Positions 1-6,593 are shown, numbered from the stretch's first letter. The stretch is DNA of 6,593 nt from Opitutaceae bacterium (GCA_005786775.1 SYDD01000015.1:1-6593); one strand, 5' to 3'. The notes: generated from the sequence alone by a model not told the origin. Numbers and translations are program-made.

Positions 1-43
1 CCGTAACCTGTTCCCCGCCCCTGCGTCCCTCCCCGTCGTCGCC

Positions 44-2785
44 ATGCTGCCCCCTTCGCGCTCCCCGTTTCCCATTCGCCCGCTGGCCATGCTGCTCGCC
101 GTCGCGGCGCTGACCTTGCCTCTCGCCGCTCAGGTCCGGCCCACGCCCTTGCCCGGCGGCGGCGGCAACCCGGGCGGGGGTGGTGGCGGAGGGATCATTA
201 TTCCCCCGATCTTTGTGCCGCCCGGCGGCGGGGCCCAGAATTCCACCCTCTCCCCGACGATCAACGCGCCCTCCGGCATCCTGAGCGGCACCAGCGCCTC
301 CGCGACCATCAGCCTCGGCGGGAACAACGTCGACCCGGCCATCGTCGCCGGCGCCTCCTACCAGTGGAGCATCGCCGGCGGCCGCATCGTCGGCGATGCC
401 CGCAGCGCCACGGTGAGCTTCGTGGCCGATAACCCGGGCTCCGTCACCCTCGCCGCCACCATCGGCGCGGACGGCACCTCGTTCTCACCCACCGCCAACG
501 TCACCGTCATCGCAGCCGACACGGCGGGCAACGTGACCAGCCCGGTCACCATCGCCGCCAGCGCGACCGCCGTCACCGCCTCCGTCCCCGCCGCCCAGGG
601 CAACGACCGCACCTTCCGCTGGGCCGTCGCCGGCGGCGCCACGATCGTCTCCGGGCAGGGGACCAACACGATCACCTTCCGGCCCACCAACCCCGGGCTC
701 AAGCGCCTCACCTGCACGGTCAACTTCCGCAACGTCGTCCAGGTCGACCTCAAATCCTACGTGATGGCCCTTGGCACGGGCGCGCCCGTCGCGGTGACAG
801 TCGAGGGCGGCGACGGCGGCGGCACCTACCCGGCCGGCACCCCCGTCACCCTGGTCGCGCATCCCCCCGCGCCTGGGATGGTCTTCGACCGCTGGACCGG
901 CGACACGGCCGCCTTGGGCAACGCCCAGATCCTGCCGCAACTGAGCGAGGTCAGCCTGACGGTCCCGACCACCCCCGTGCGGCTGCAGGCCACCTACCGG
1001 CCGGCGCCGCCGTGGACGCCGATCGTGGCGCGCAACTTCAACCCGCAGGCCCTGCCCGGCACCGCCGCCAGCGCGCCCGCGGTCGCCAGCACCCTGGCCT
1101 ATCACCTGCCCGCCTTCCGCCCGCGCGGCCTCGTGTTCCTCCTGCACCAGGCGGGCGGCGACCTCAACGAGTGGTTCGAACGCGCGCACCCCGCCCTGCT
1201 CGTGCGCGAGCTGGTCGCCGCCGGCTACGGCGTGGCCGCGCTGAACAGCGTGAACCGCCTGACCGCCACCTGGTCCGCCACGGGAACGCTCGGCGGCAAC
1301 CCGGACGCGCTGAACCACCTGACGGCGCTCAATTACCTCGCGGGCCGCGACGAGCTCGACCCCGCCACGCCCGTGTTCTTCCTGGGCCGTGCCGCGGGCG
1401 CGGTGGCGGGGGTGCGCTACGCCGACCAGCTGCTCGGCGCGGGCCGGGCGGTGCGCGGCGCCGTGCTCTACCTCTCCGGGGGCGACGAGACCCTCGCGGC
1501 CCTGTCGCGGGTGCCGCAGCTCTTCGCCGTGGCGGCCAACGAGGAGGACACCGGCCCGACCGACCTCGCGGAGGCCCGGACGCGCACCCAGCTGCTCGCC
1601 GGCCGTGGCGTGCCCGGCGGCGTGCTCATCAATGACCTCACCCCGCTCTATCCCGCCCGCCTGCGGATGCTGGGCCTGTTGAACCCGGACCAGTTCACCG
1701 GGGAGGACGCTACCACCGTCGCCGCTGCCCTGCGCACCGCGGGCATTGTCGACGGCAACCTGTACCCGCGGACCCAGCCCTCCGCGGCCACGCTCGCCGC
1801 CGCGCTGCCGGCCACCCTCCGGGCCCGGGCCGCCGACATCGCGACGGAGCTGGCGATCGCCGCCGGCGACCGTGAGTTCTTCAGCGGCGCGAACCGGCGC
1901 GTGCTGGCCTTCCTCGAGGCCCGGGTCGCCGGCAACCCCGCTCCCGAGCCGGGCCGGATGATCAACCTCTCGACCCGCGGCGGCATCGGCTTCCTTGGCG
2001 ACAGCCTCACCGCCGGCTTCACGCTCTCGGCGGGCGCCCGGGCCAATATCCTCGTGCGCGCCGTCGGCCCCGGCCTCGGCCGCTTCCGGGTCGACAACCC
2101 GCTCGCCGCGGCGCGCCTCGAGGTCTTCCGCGCCGGGACCAGCCTCGGCAGCAATGAGGGCTGGGAAAACCAGGCCACCCCGGCCGCCCGCACCCAGCTC
2201 ATCGCCGCCACCAACGCCGTCGGCACCTTCGCCCTCGGCAACGGCAGCCTCGACGCGGCGCTGCTCCTCACCCTCGACCCCGGCTCCTACAGCATCGTGG
2301 TGACCGGCGTCGGCGGCGCCACCGGCGAGGTGATGGCCGAGATCTACGACGTCAGCCGCAACGCCTCCCGCCTCACCAACCTCTCGGCCCTCTCCCGCGT
2401 CGATGCCAACAATGAGGCCGTGATCCCCGGCGTGGTCGTGGCGGGCAACACCCCCCGCACGGTCGTCCTCCGCGCGATCGGCCCCGGCCTCGTGCCCTTC
2501 GGCCGGCCGGCGGCCACCGTGCTCACGGACCCTCGCCTGACCCTCTTCAGCGGCGTGCAGCCTCAGGCCGCCAACAACAATTGGGGCCAGACCAACGGCG
2601 CCACGCTCGCCGCGGTCTTCCCGGTGATCGGCGCCTTCCCGCTGACCAACGCCAACGAGGCGGCCCTGCTCACCACCCTGGCCCCCGGCGCCTACACGCT
2701 GCAGGCGGCGCCGACCCCCGGAAACGCGGGTAATGCGGGCAACACCACGGGTCTGGTGCTGGTCGAGCTTTACGAGGTGCCCTGA
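44..2785 (+). CDS. Secreted multidomain protein with Ig/PKD-like, InlB-repeat-like and degenerate alpha/beta-hydrolase domains
   Basis: This 913-residue protein is probably exported. Residues 1-29 form a signal peptide (Arg6 and Arg12, hydrophobic core about 14-29, likely cut L-A-A|Q after residue 29). A Gly/Pro-rich linker follows (38-63), then two beta-sandwich, PKD/Ig-like domains (about 70-154 with YQW at 106-108, and 157-243 with FRW at 191-193). A divergent InlB B-repeat-like domain spans about 249-318 (Y-P-A-G-T-P-V-T-L, then F-D-R-W). An alpha/beta-hydrolase-like domain spans about 330-630, with H-Q-A-G-G-D at 368-373 and an elbow-like G-R-A-A-G at 448-452 where G-x-S-x-G is expected. 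Two related C-terminal modules (640-771 and 777-913) resemble those of many Opitutaceae secreted proteins. Met16 (base 89) is an alternative start; neither start has a clear ribosome site. With Ala at the nucleophile position and no histidine after residue 425, I infer binding or structure rather than hydrolysis. The substrate is unknown. Confidence 0.85.
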   Translation: MLPPSRSPFPIRPLAMLLAVAALTLPLAAQVRPTPLPGGGGNPGGGGGGGIIIPPIFVPPGGGAQNSTLSPTINAPSGILSGTSASATISLGGNNVDPAIVAGASYQWSIAGGRIVGDARSATVSFVADNPGSVTLAATIGADGTSFSPTANVTVIAADTAGNVTSPVTIAASATAVTASVPAAQGNDRTFRWAVAGGATIVSGQGTNTITFRPTNPGLKRLTCTVNFRNVVQVDLKSYVMALGTGAPVAVTVEGGDGGGTYPAGTPVTLVAHPPAPGMVFDRWTGDTAALGNAQILPQLSEVSLTVPTTPVRLQATYRPAPPWTPIVARNFNPQALPGTAASAPAVASTLAYHLPAFRPRGLVFLLHQAGGDLNEWFERAHPALLVRELVAAGYGVAALNSVNRLTATWSATGTLGGNPDALNHLTALNYLAGRDELDPATPVFFLGRAAGAVAGVRYADQLLGAGRAVRGAVLYLSGGDETLAALSRVPQLFAVAANEEDTGPTDLAEARTRTQLLAGRGVPGGVLINDLTPLYPARLRMLGLLNPDQFTGEDATTVAAALRTAGIVDGNLYPRTQPSAATLAAALPATLRARAADIATELAIAAGDREFFSGANRRVLAFLEARVAGNPAPEPGRMINLSTRGGIGFLGDSLTAGFTLSAGARANILVRAVGPGLGRFRVDNPLAAARLEVFRAGTSLGSNEGWENQATPAARTQLIAATNAVGTFALGNGSLDAALLLTLDPGSYSIVVTGVGGATGEVMAEIYDVSRNASRLTNLSALSRVDANNEAVIPGVVVAGNTPRTVVLRAIGPGLVPFGRPAATVLTDPRLTLFSGVQPQAANNNWGQTNGATLAAVFPVIGAFPLTNANEAALLTTLAPGAYTLQAAPTPGNAGNAGNTTGLVLVELYEVP
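1961..2782 (+). repeat. Two tandem C-terminal protein modules in the secreted protein
   Basis: Residues 640-771 and 777-913 share the same order of motifs. R-A-V-G-P-G-L (672-678) matches R-A-I-G-P-G-L (810-816). Next come L-x-P-G-[SA]-Y in the later part and a terminal [EV]-[IL]-Y-[DE]-V strand. The copies are about 138 residues apart and clearly diverged, so this is an old duplication, not a DNA-level repeat. I recognise this module as common at the C-termini of Verrucomicrobiota secreted proteins. A cell-surface or sorting role is only a guess. The second copy carries a short G-N-A-G-N-A-G-N insertion at 893-900 in its last loop. Confidence 0.7.
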
Positions 2786-2795
2786 GGCGCCCCTT

Positions 2796-2826
2796 GCCCC
2801 GCGGCCCCACCGCAGGTGGACGGGGC
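2796..2826 (+). terminator. Possible terminator hairpin after the secreted-protein gene
   Basis: An outer 6-bp stem (gccccg 2796-2801 with cggggc 2821-2826) encloses an inner 5-bp stem (ccacc 2807-2811 with ggtgg 2815-2819, loop gca). It begins 11 bases after the stop codon, where a terminator would sit. There is no T-tract after it, and such stems arise easily in GC-rich DNA, so it may be only a weak or Rho-assisted end, or chance. Confidence 0.3.
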
Positions 2827-2869
2827 TGTTGGCCACGGCTGGAACGCTCGCGCGGGTTTGGCGCAGGAC

Positions 2870-2885
2870 TGGCAAGGGATCTGCT
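2870..2885 (+). promoter_or_regulatory. Candidate sigma-54 (-24/-12) promoter before the ATP-grasp cluster
   Basis: The bases read TGGCAAG-GGAT-CTGCT, matching the sigma-54 consensus TGGCACG-N4-TTGCW at 10 of 12 defined positions, with the required GG-N10-GC spacing (GG 2871-2872, GC 2883-2884). Transcription would begin near 2896, leaving a leader of about 14 bases before the ATG at 2910. It lies in the only non-coding gap before the cluster. I saw no convincing sigma-70 promoter there. GG-N10-GC occurs often by chance in GC-rich DNA, and I cannot see whether the genome has rpoN, so confidence is modest. Confidence 0.3.
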
Positions 2886-2887
2886 CA

Positions 2888-2905
2888 GGGAGGGGTAACC
2901 CTCCC
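2888..2905 (+). promoter_or_regulatory. GNRA-capped hairpin covering the putative ribosome site of the ATP-grasp gene
   Basis: GGGAGGG (2888-2894) pairs perfectly with CCCTCCC (2899-2905) around a GTAA loop (2895-2898), a GNRA tetraloop. The 3' foot is four bases from the ATG at 2910. The 5' arm holds the only purine-rich, Shine-Dalgarno-like sequence upstream of that start (GGAGGGG, about 14 bases away), so folding would hide it. A role in limiting translation of the cluster is inferred. If transcription starts at the sigma-54 candidate (about 2896), the 5' arm is missing from the RNA and the hairpin cannot form. Confidence 0.45.
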
Positions 2906-2909
2906 CGCT

Positions 2910-4361
2910 ATGTCCCTGCTGCCCATTGACTACGAGCTCAGCGGCTTCTTCGACGAGATGTTCACCCGGCCGGAGGACGGCCGCGTGCGCGGGCATTACC
3001 AGCGCCTCGCCGAGGGCCTCTCCGCCCTGGCCCCCGCTGAGTTCGACCGCCGCCGCGCCGCCGTCGACGCCGCCTTCCTCCGCCGCGGGGTCACCTTCAC
3101 CGTCTACAACGACGCCCAGGGCACCGAGCGTATCTTCCCCTTCGACCTCATCCCCCGCATCATCCCCGCCGCCGAATGGCGCCGCATCGAGGCCGGACTG
3201 ATCCAGCGCGTCACCGCCCTCAACCTGTTCCTGGATGACCTCTACCACGATCAGAAGGTGCTGAAGGACAACATCGTGCCGCCGTCCCTGATCCTCGGCG
3301 CCAAGCACTTCCGCCGGGAATTTATGCACTTCACGGTGCCCCGCGGCATCTACGTCCACATCTGCGGCACCGACCTGATCCGGGACGCCGCCGGGAACTA
3401 CCTGGTCCTCGAGGACAACCTCCGCTGCCCCTCCGGGGCCAGCTATATGATCGAGAACCGCTCGGCGATGCGCCGCGCCCTGCCCCAGGTCTTCGACCGC
3501 TACGGGGTCCGGCCCGTCGAGGGCTACACGGACGACCTCCTGAAGGCGCTCCTCCACCTCGCCCCGGAAACCGCCGAGAAGCCCAACGTCGTGCTCCTGA
3601 CCCCCGGGGTCCACAACAGCGCCTACTTCGAGCACTGCTTCCTCGCCCGCCAGATGGGCATCCCGATCGTCGAGGGCCGGGACCTGGTGGTGCGGGACGC
3701 GCGCGTCCATATGCGCACCACCGCCGGCCTGGTGCCGGTGGACGTGATCTCCCGCCGGATCGACGACGACTTCCTCGACCCGACCGTCTTCCGCCCGGAT
3801 TCCCTGCTGGGGGTACCCGGCCTCATCCAGGCCTACCGCGCCGGCCGCGTGGCCCTCGCCAACTCGATCGGCACCGGCGTGGCCGACGACATGGTGATCT
3901 ACGCCTACGTGCCCCGCCTCATCAAATACTACCTCGGGGAGGACGCGATTTTGCCCAACGTGAACACCTACCTCGCGGCGGAGCCTACCGACCGGAAGTT
4001 CATCCTCGAGAACATCGAGCGCCTTGTGGTCAAGGCGGCCAACGAGGCCGGCGGGTACGGGATGCTCATCGGCCCCGCCGCCACCCGCGAAGAGTGCGCC
4101 CGGTTCCGCGCCCAGGTCGCCGCCCAGCCGCGCAACTACATCGCCCAGGACCCCATCCAGCTCTCCCGCTCGCCCACCTGGTGCGACGGCCGCCTCGAGG
4201 GCCGCCACATTGACCTCCGCCCGTACGTCATCTGCGGCGAGAAGACCACCGTCACCCCGGGCGGCCTCACCCGCGTCGCCCTCCGCCGCGGCTCCCTCGT
4301 CGTGAACTCGTCCCAGGGCGGCGGCTCCACGGACACCTGGGTCCTGCAGGGGGAGAATTGA
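2910..4361 (+). CDS. Circularly permuted ATP-grasp protein (COG2308, DUF404/DUF407 type)
   Basis: At 483 residues this is close to the usual length for the circularly permuted ATP-grasp type 2 family, predicted to use ATP to form peptide or amide bonds in the cytoplasm. Conserved blocks are present in the expected order: G-T-D-L (153-156), [10 protein letters not shown] (167-176), V-V-K with Lys375 followed by the glycine loop G-G-Y-G (381-384), D-L-R-P (435-438), G-G-L-T-R (451-455) and S-S-Q-G-G-G-S (467-473). No key residue looks lost. The open frame runs upstream to 2733 inside the previous gene, but homologues begin near F-F-D-E-M-F, which fits ATG 2910. The alpha-E gene follows after 9 bases, consistent with an operon; in other bacteria the two are sometimes fused. 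Substrate unknown. Confidence 0.93.
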   Translation: MSLLPIDYELSGFFDEMFTRPEDGRVRGHYQRLAEGLSALAPAEFDRRRAAVDAAFLRRGVTFTVYNDAQGTERIFPFDLIPRIIPAAEWRRIEAGLIQRVTALNLFLDDLYHDQKVLKDNIVPPSLILGAKHFRREFMHFTVPRGIYVHICGTDLIRDAAGNYLVLEDNLRCPSGASYMIENRSAMRRALPQVFDRYGVRPVEGYTDDLLKALLHLAPETAEKPNVVLLTPGVHNSAYFEHCFLARQMGIPIVEGRDLVVRDARVHMRTTAGLVPVDVISRRIDDDFLDPTVFRPDSLLGVPGLIQAYRAGRVALANSIGTGVADDMVIYAYVPRLIKYYLGEDAILPNVNTYLAAEPTDRKFILENIERLVVKAANEAGGYGMLIGPAATREECARFRAQVAAQPRNYIAQDPIQLSRSPTWCDGRLEGRHIDLRPYVICGEKTTVTPGGLTRVALRRGSLVVNSSQGGGSTDTWVLQGEN

Positions 4362-4370
4362 GGCGCCGCG

Positions 4371-5411
4371 ATGACCGCCAGCGAACCGCCTTTCCTCCGC
4401 CCTCAAGCCACGGTGATGCTCTCCCGCGTCGCCCACTCGCTCTACTGGATGAGCCGCTACATCGAGCGCGCGGAAAACATCGCCCGCTTGCTCGACGTGA
4501 ACCTCCAGTTCGTGTCCGACCTGCCCGACGCGCGCGCCTCCTCGCCCAACCTCTGGGAGGCCTTGCTGCTCAGCACCGGCGGGCGCGAGCTCTTCGGCCA
4601 GCTCCACGGCACGCCCGGCGGCCAAGCGGTGACCGAGTTCCTCGCCTTCGACCTACGCAACCCCGACTCGATCCTCTCCTGCGTCTACGCCGCCCGCGAG
4701 AACGCCCGGATGATCCGCGACCAGCTCTCGCTCGAGATGTGGGAGACGATCAACGAGCTGCACCTGCTGCTCAAGGCGAGCAGCGCCTCGAGCGACTGGG
4801 CCGCGCACCCGGCCGAGTTCTTCGCCCGCATCACCCGGGCCTCCCACCTCTTCCAAGGCCTGACCGCCTGCACCTACTCCCGCAGCGAGGGCTGGGAGTT
4901 CATCCAGTTCGGCAAGTACCTCGAGCGCGCGGACAAGACCACCCGCATCCTCGACATGAAGTACCACATCCTGCTCCCGGCCGCGACGGACGTGGGCGGG
5001 GCGCTCGACACCGCGCAGTGGCAGGCCGTGCTCCGCTCCGCGTCGGCCCTCGAGGCCTACCGGCGGTACCACGTGCGCGAGATCCTGCCGTGGAAGGCGG
5101 CGGAGTTCCTGATCTTCTCCGACTCGTTCCCGCGCTCGCTGCACTTCTGCGTCGGCCAGGTGGACGAGTTCCTGCGCCGCATCCTCGGCGAGACCGGCGC
5201 GCGGCCCCGCAGCGGCGCCGCCCGCGCCTCCCGACGCCTGCTGGGCGAACTGCAGTCGCTCACCATCGCGGACGTGCTCCAACGCGGGATGCACGAGTTC
5301 CTGGTGGAGGTGCAGGGTGGCCTCTCCGCGATCAGCGACGAGGTGGCGGCGACGACGATGTTTTACCGCGCGGAATCCGCGCTCGACGACCAGCAGCAGC
5401 AGCAGCAGTAG
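4371..5411 (+). CDS. Alpha-E domain protein (COG2307, DUF403)
   Basis: This 346-residue, mostly helical protein belongs to the alpha-E family, which is nearly always encoded beside or fused to the circularly permuted ATP-grasp protein. Its biochemical role is unproven; it is thought to be a partner or accessory subunit. Family landmarks are M-L-S-R-V-A-H-S-L-Y-W-M-S-R-Y (16-30) then E-R-A-E-N (32-36), a second E-R-A-D-K (185-189), and F-P-R-S-L-H-F-C (253-260). GAGG at 4360-4363 lies 7 bases before ATG 4371 and supports that start. However, most homologues begin at the residue equal to Met16 (base 4416), so residues 1-15 may be an extension or untranslated. The protein ends in six glutamines from a pure CAG run directly before TAG, which is unusual. 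The transglutaminase gene starts 24 bases downstream. Confidence 0.92.
   Translation: MTASEPPFLRPQATVMLSRVAHSLYWMSRYIERAENIARLLDVNLQFVSDLPDARASSPNLWEALLLSTGGRELFGQLHGTPGGQAVTEFLAFDLRNPDSILSCVYAARENARMIRDQLSLEMWETINELHLLLKASSASSDWAAHPAEFFARITRASHLFQGLTACTYSRSEGWEFIQFGKYLERADKTTRILDMKYHILLPAATDVGGALDTAQWQAVLRSASALEAYRRYHVREILPWKAAEFLIFSDSFPRSLHFCVGQVDEFLRRILGETGARPRSGAARASRRLLGELQSLTIADVLQRGMHEFLVEVQGGLSAISDEVAATTMFYRAESALDDQQQQQQ
5391..5408 (+). repeat. (CAG)6 microsatellite encoding a terminal Gln tract
   Basis: Six uninterrupted CAG codons end the alpha-E gene and are followed directly by the stop TAG (5409-5411), which differs from CAG by one C-to-T change. Changes in unit number would stay in frame and alter only the glutamine tail and, slightly, the distance to the next gene. 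Confidence 0.9.
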
Positions 5412-5435
5412 GTTTTGGCGCCGCACCGACCGCCG

Positions 5436-6302
5436 ATGCACCTCCGGGTCACCCACCGCACCCTCTACCGCTACGCCGGGCAGGCGCGTGAAAGCTTCAA
5501 CGAGGCCCGCCTCCGCCCCCTCGAAGACGCGGGCCAGCGCTGCCTCGACTTCGCCCTGCGCCTCGCGCCCGCCACGGAACCCCGGGCCTACGCGGACTTC
5601 TACGGCAACACGGTGCACTACTTCGAGGTGACGCCGCCGCACGAGGAGCTGCTGATCGAGGCCGAATCGCTCGTCGCGACCGTCCCGGCCGCCGCGCGGC
5701 CCGCCGTGCCCGCGGTGCCGCCGGAGGGCCTGGAGGCCGCGCCGGAACGCGAGATGATGGCGGAGTTCTACCACGCGTCCCATTACGTGCCGCTCGAGGT
5801 GGAGCTCTGGCGCGAGGCGCTGGATGTCCTCGCCGACGGCCGCGGCGACCTCTGGGGCGATGTCCGCCGCCTCGGCTCCCACCTCCACCGCACCTTCGCC
5901 TACCGGCCCAACACGACCGGCGTGAACACCCGGGCGACCGACGCCCTGCGCCAGCGGATGGGCGTCTGCCAGGACTTCGCCCACGTGCACCTCGGGCTCT
6001 GCCGCAGCCTCGGCATCCCCGCCCGCTACGTCAGTGGCTACTTCCTCAACACCACCCGCCGCACCGACGAGATCGAGGCCTCCCACGCGTGGATCGAGGC
6101 CTGGATCCCCGGGTACGGCTGGGCCGGCTTCGACCCCACCCACGACCGGCCGGCGGACGAGCGTTACGTGCGGGTCGCCGTCGGCCGCGACTACGCGGAC
6201 ATCCGCCCGCTCAGCGGCTCGTACCGCGGCGCCCCCACGCGGGAGCTTGTGGTGGACGTCCGCGTCCGCCCCGCGGACGCCCCCGCGGCCTCGGCCGCCT
6301 GA
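5436..6302 (+). CDS. Transglutaminase-like cysteine protease/amidase (COG1305)
   Basis: This 288-residue protein has the bacterial transglutaminase-like N-terminal beta domain (about 1-80, starting M-H-L-R-V-T-H-R-T-L-Y-R-Y) and a transglutaminase core. The papain-like triad is intact: Cys178 in G-V-C-Q-D-F-A-H, His217 in A-S-H-A-W, and Asp233 in G-F-D-P-T. No signal peptide is seen, so it should act in the cytoplasm. With the ATP-grasp and alpha-E genes it forms the predicted amidoligase/peptide-modification trio, where it may cleave or transfer the amide product. ATG 5436 was chosen because family members begin at this point. A TTG at 5415 would add seven residues but lacks a sensible ribosome site; 5436 also has no clear Shine-Dalgarno, so translation may depend on coupling to the upstream gene. 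Substrate unknown. Confidence 0.92.
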   Translation: MHLRVTHRTLYRYAGQARESFNEARLRPLEDAGQRCLDFALRLAPATEPRAYADFYGNTVHYFEVTPPHEELLIEAESLVATVPAAARPAVPAVPPEGLEAAPEREMMAEFYHASHYVPLEVELWREALDVLADGRGDLWGDVRRLGSHLHRTFAYRPNTTGVNTRATDALRQRMGVCQDFAHVHLGLCRSLGIPARYVSGYFLNTTRRTDEIEASHAWIEAWIPGYGWAGFDPTHDRPADERYVRVAVGRDYADIRPLSGSYRGAPTRELVVDVRVRPADAPAASAA

Positions 6303-6317
6303 GGCCGCCCGCACGCT

Positions 6318-6354
6318 CGCCGGCCGCGCGATTTCCGGCTGGAACCGGCCGGCG
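6318..6354 (+). terminator. Inverted repeat between the transglutaminase gene and rpiB
   Basis: CGCCGGCCG (6318-6326) pairs perfectly with CGGCCGGCG (6346-6354). Inside it, TTCC (6333-6336) can pair with GGAA (6341-6344) around GGCT. The structure begins 15 bases after the stop and ends 24 bases before rpiB. No T-run follows, so it would not be a classic intrinsic terminator. It could instead be a processing or attenuation hairpin, or a dyad protein-binding site. The spacer contains nothing else I can identify. Confidence 0.35.
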
Positions 6355-6378
6355 GGGGTCGCGATACCTCGGGGCCTG

Positions 6379-6593
6379 ATGAAAACCTTCACCGTCGCCC
6401 TCGGCTCGGACCACGCCGGCTTCGCCTACAAGGAGGCCATTAAGGCGATGCTCCTCGCCGCGGGCCACGTCGTCCGCGATTTCGGCACCCACTCGGACGC
6501 GGCCTGCGACTACCCGGACTGGATCCGCCCGGTCGCCGAGGCGGTCGCCCGCGGGGAATTCGAGCGCGGCATCGTGCTCGGCGGCTCCGGCAA
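6379..6593 (+). CDS. rpiB: Ribose-5-phosphate isomerase B, 5' part (cut by window edge)
   Basis: Only the first 71 codons are present. The protein interconverts ribose 5-phosphate and ribulose 5-phosphate in the pentose phosphate pathway, in the cytoplasm. Hallmarks are G-S-D-H-A-G-F (9-15), D-F-G-T (34-37), D-Y-P-D (44-47) and R-G-I-V-L-G-G-S-G (63-71). The catalytic cysteine of E. coli RpiB (in I-C-G-T-G) is replaced by Gly68. The G-G-S-G form is typical of the second RpiB subtype, known from Mycobacterium tuberculosis, where a downstream glutamate serves as base; that residue lies beyond the edge here. Related isomerases such as LacA/LacB or allose-phosphate isomerase are less likely but cannot be excluded from a fragment. 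ATG 6379 gives the normal N-terminus; no strong ribosome site is visible. Confidence 0.88.
   Translation, partial: MKTFTVALGSDHAGFAYKEAIKAMLLAAGHVVRDFGTHSDAACDYPDWIRPVAEAVARGEFERGIVLGGSG

Noticed and set aside
150..195. Glycine-codon-rich GGC/GGT/GGG stretch as a possible repeat element or G-quadruplex
   Set aside because: It encodes the Gly-rich linker after the signal peptide and is an ordinary low-complexity coding stretch. No regular G-tract spacing clearly supports a quadruplex.
485..2875. A 796-codon open frame on the minus strand across the secreted-protein gene
   Set aside because: Its product is dominated by Gly, Ala, Arg, Glu and Val with no domain pattern, as expected of the antisense of a GC-rich gene. 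The + strand frame has a signal peptide and recognisable domains.
2733..2909. A 59-residue N-terminal extension of the ATP-grasp protein from ATG 2733
   Set aside because: It overlaps the end of the upstream gene, is Arg/Pro-rich junk in character, and homologues begin near the ATG at 2910.
2670..4625. A 651-codon minus-strand open frame across the ATP-grasp gene
   Set aside because: It overlaps a strongly conserved family protein on the + strand, and its translation is low-complexity with no motif I recognise. Long antisense frames are common where third positions are nearly all G or C.
5415..5435. TTG start adding seven residues to the transglutaminase
   Set aside because: It lies four bases after the alpha-E stop with no usable ribosome site, and the family N-terminus matches the ATG at 5436.
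4653..6392. A 579-codon minus-strand open frame across the alpha-E and transglutaminase genes
   Set aside because: Same reason. It includes a poly-Leu run that is simply the reverse complement of the CAG repeat, and it crosses two well-supported genes.
1..6593. CRISPR array, tRNA, rRNA, insertion sequence or attachment site
   Set aside because: No spaced direct repeats, no tRNA-like cloverleaf, no transposase or terminal inverted repeats, and no long duplicated sequence were seen in the short non-coding gaps or elsewhere.

Overview
The window is very GC-rich, with G/C dominating third codon positions. It carries five genes, all on the + strand: four complete and one cut off by the right edge. 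The likely source is a high-GC Verrucomicrobiota bacterium of the Opitutaceae type. That guess rests mainly on the first gene, whose two C-terminal modules (R-A-[VI]-G-P-G-L ... L-x-P-G-x-Y ... [EV]-[IL]-Y-[DE]-V) are of a kind familiar from secreted proteins of that group, and on the scarcity of clear Shine-Dalgarno sites. It is inferred from protein style, not from a marker gene.

Layout: (1) 44-2785 encodes a large secreted multidomain protein: signal peptide, glycine-rich linker, two Ig/PKD-like beta domains, a divergent InlB B-repeat-like domain, an alpha/beta-hydrolase-like domain with a degraded active site, and two tandem C-terminal modules. (2) 2786-2909 is a 124-base gap holding a possible terminator hairpin, a sigma-54-like promoter candidate and a perfect 7-bp hairpin with a GTAA tetraloop just before the next start. 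(3) 2910-6302 is a compact three-gene cluster: a circularly permuted ATP-grasp protein (COG2308), an alpha-E protein (COG2307) and a transglutaminase-like cysteine protease/amidase (COG1305). (4) 6303-6378 is a short spacer with a long inverted repeat. (5) From 6379 to the right edge is the start of a ribose-5-phosphate isomerase B (rpiB) of the type lacking the E. coli catalytic cysteine.

The three-gene cluster is the biologically interesting part. Comparative genomics of amidoligases has predicted that this trio makes or attaches, and then trims, a peptide or amide-linked product. ATP-grasp would form the bond, alpha-E would be an obligate helical partner, and transglutaminase would cleave or transfer. 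In many bacteria the trio sits with the proteasome-like peptidase Anbu, which is not in this window. The product and target remain unknown. The secreted protein upstream and rpiB downstream have no evident functional tie to the trio.
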